This document shows positions 17,517 to 17,761 of a stretch of 17,761 bases of DNA, in pieces. How positions within the stretch are numbered: the first letter of the stretch is position 1; the number at the start of each line of letters is the position of its first letter. Made by a program: the position numbers and the translations under genes. The notes beneath the pieces were generated by a model. It searched no databases, had not been told where the DNA came from, and saw nothing but the letters and a program-made list of their open reading frames with translations. This DNA is from Parachlorella kessleri (lineage: Eukaryota; Chlorophyta; Trebouxiophyceae; Chlorellales; Chlorellaceae). The stretch spans positions 1 to 17,761 of the forward strand of contig BBXU01001044.1 in assembly GCA_001598975.1 (NCBI GenBank), given 5' to 3'.

Positions 17517-17761
17517 CTGCAGCACCCGCAGCGGCCCACCCCAGGTATATAGTCTGACAGGAAGCGTACTACAATGCGACCAGGACGCACACATGGATGA
17601 TACACCCTCGTTGACTGTACACGTGAGTTTCGCCAGGGCAAGTGGCGGTGCCACAAGCCATGCAGACACAAACAACCCCCTGCGTACGAAGTGCACGGGA
17701 GGCGATAGGACATTATAAAAGACGGGGTACACATGCCCTTCAGTACTGAGTCCGCCCCCCC
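17517..17761. other. Right-edge intron of the acyl-CoA oxidase gene
   Basis: No exon is recognised. The family's preceding segment (T-E-L-G-H-G-S-N) is not found in any minus-strand frame, so this is read as an intron whose 5' exon lies past the window. The acceptor gtgctgcag sits directly before the exon that starts at 17516. Confidence 0.6.

Noticed and set aside
17517..17545. Extension of the first visible acyl-CoA oxidase exon upstream (frame TWGGPLRVLQ)
   Set aside because: The similarity to the family's NVRALQT stretch is slight. The strong acceptor gtgctgcag directly before 17516 gives the correct phase.

Overview
The window looks like nuclear DNA from a green alga, most likely a trebouxiophyte-type chlorophyte; I infer this and have not tested it. 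The genes are intron-rich, with introns of roughly 70-930 nt (mostly 200-350), nearly all GT-AG with a ctgcag-type acceptor. Coding DNA is GC-rich. The enzymes are plant-like: a long-chain-type acyl-CoA oxidase, a NUDT1/NUDT15-type Nudix hydrolase and an S10 carboxypeptidase. A copia-type gag ORF is preceded by a primer-binding site matching the anticodon region of plant initiator tRNA-Met. All gene models below were assembled by eye by joining exons in phase; each closes without a stop and keeps family motifs across its junctions.

Layout, left to right. (1) 200-1224, minus: N-terminal four exons of an S10 serine carboxypeptidase that continues past the left edge. (2) 1457-2859, plus: a copia-type element reduced to a PBS and one gag + protease-like ORF. 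The protease catalytic Asp is Ala, and no integrase, RT or RNase H follows. (3) 3285-4160, minus: a complete four-exon Nudix hydrolase of 139 aa. (4) 4388-6709, plus: a complete four-exon gene (558 aa) with a SAND-like Cys-rich domain, a Tudor-like domain and a long coiled coil. It shares a 227-bp divergent promoter region with the Nudix gene. (5) 7637-9113, plus: a complete three-exon gene (393 aa) with an N-terminal SUMO-like ubiquitin fold, a basic NLS-like patch and a coiled coil. (6) 9656-11338, plus: a complete three-exon F-box/leucine-rich protein (450 aa). (7) 11339-12568: mostly non-coding, with one possible small basic terminal exon. (8) 12569-17516, minus: the last 14 exons (479 codons) of a peroxisomal acyl-CoA oxidase whose N-terminus lies beyond the right edge.

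The genes do not form a pathway or operon; this is an ordinary eukaryotic gene neighbourhood. The points most worth following up are: the intact but protease-dead gag-only copia ORF with its internal-tRNA primer site; a carboxypeptidase GC-AG intron bounded by an exact 10-bp direct repeat, as expected of an intron inserted with target-site duplication; two neighbouring nuclear-type proteins with new-looking domain combinations; and a near-perfect 18-bp hairpin in an acyl-CoA oxidase intron.
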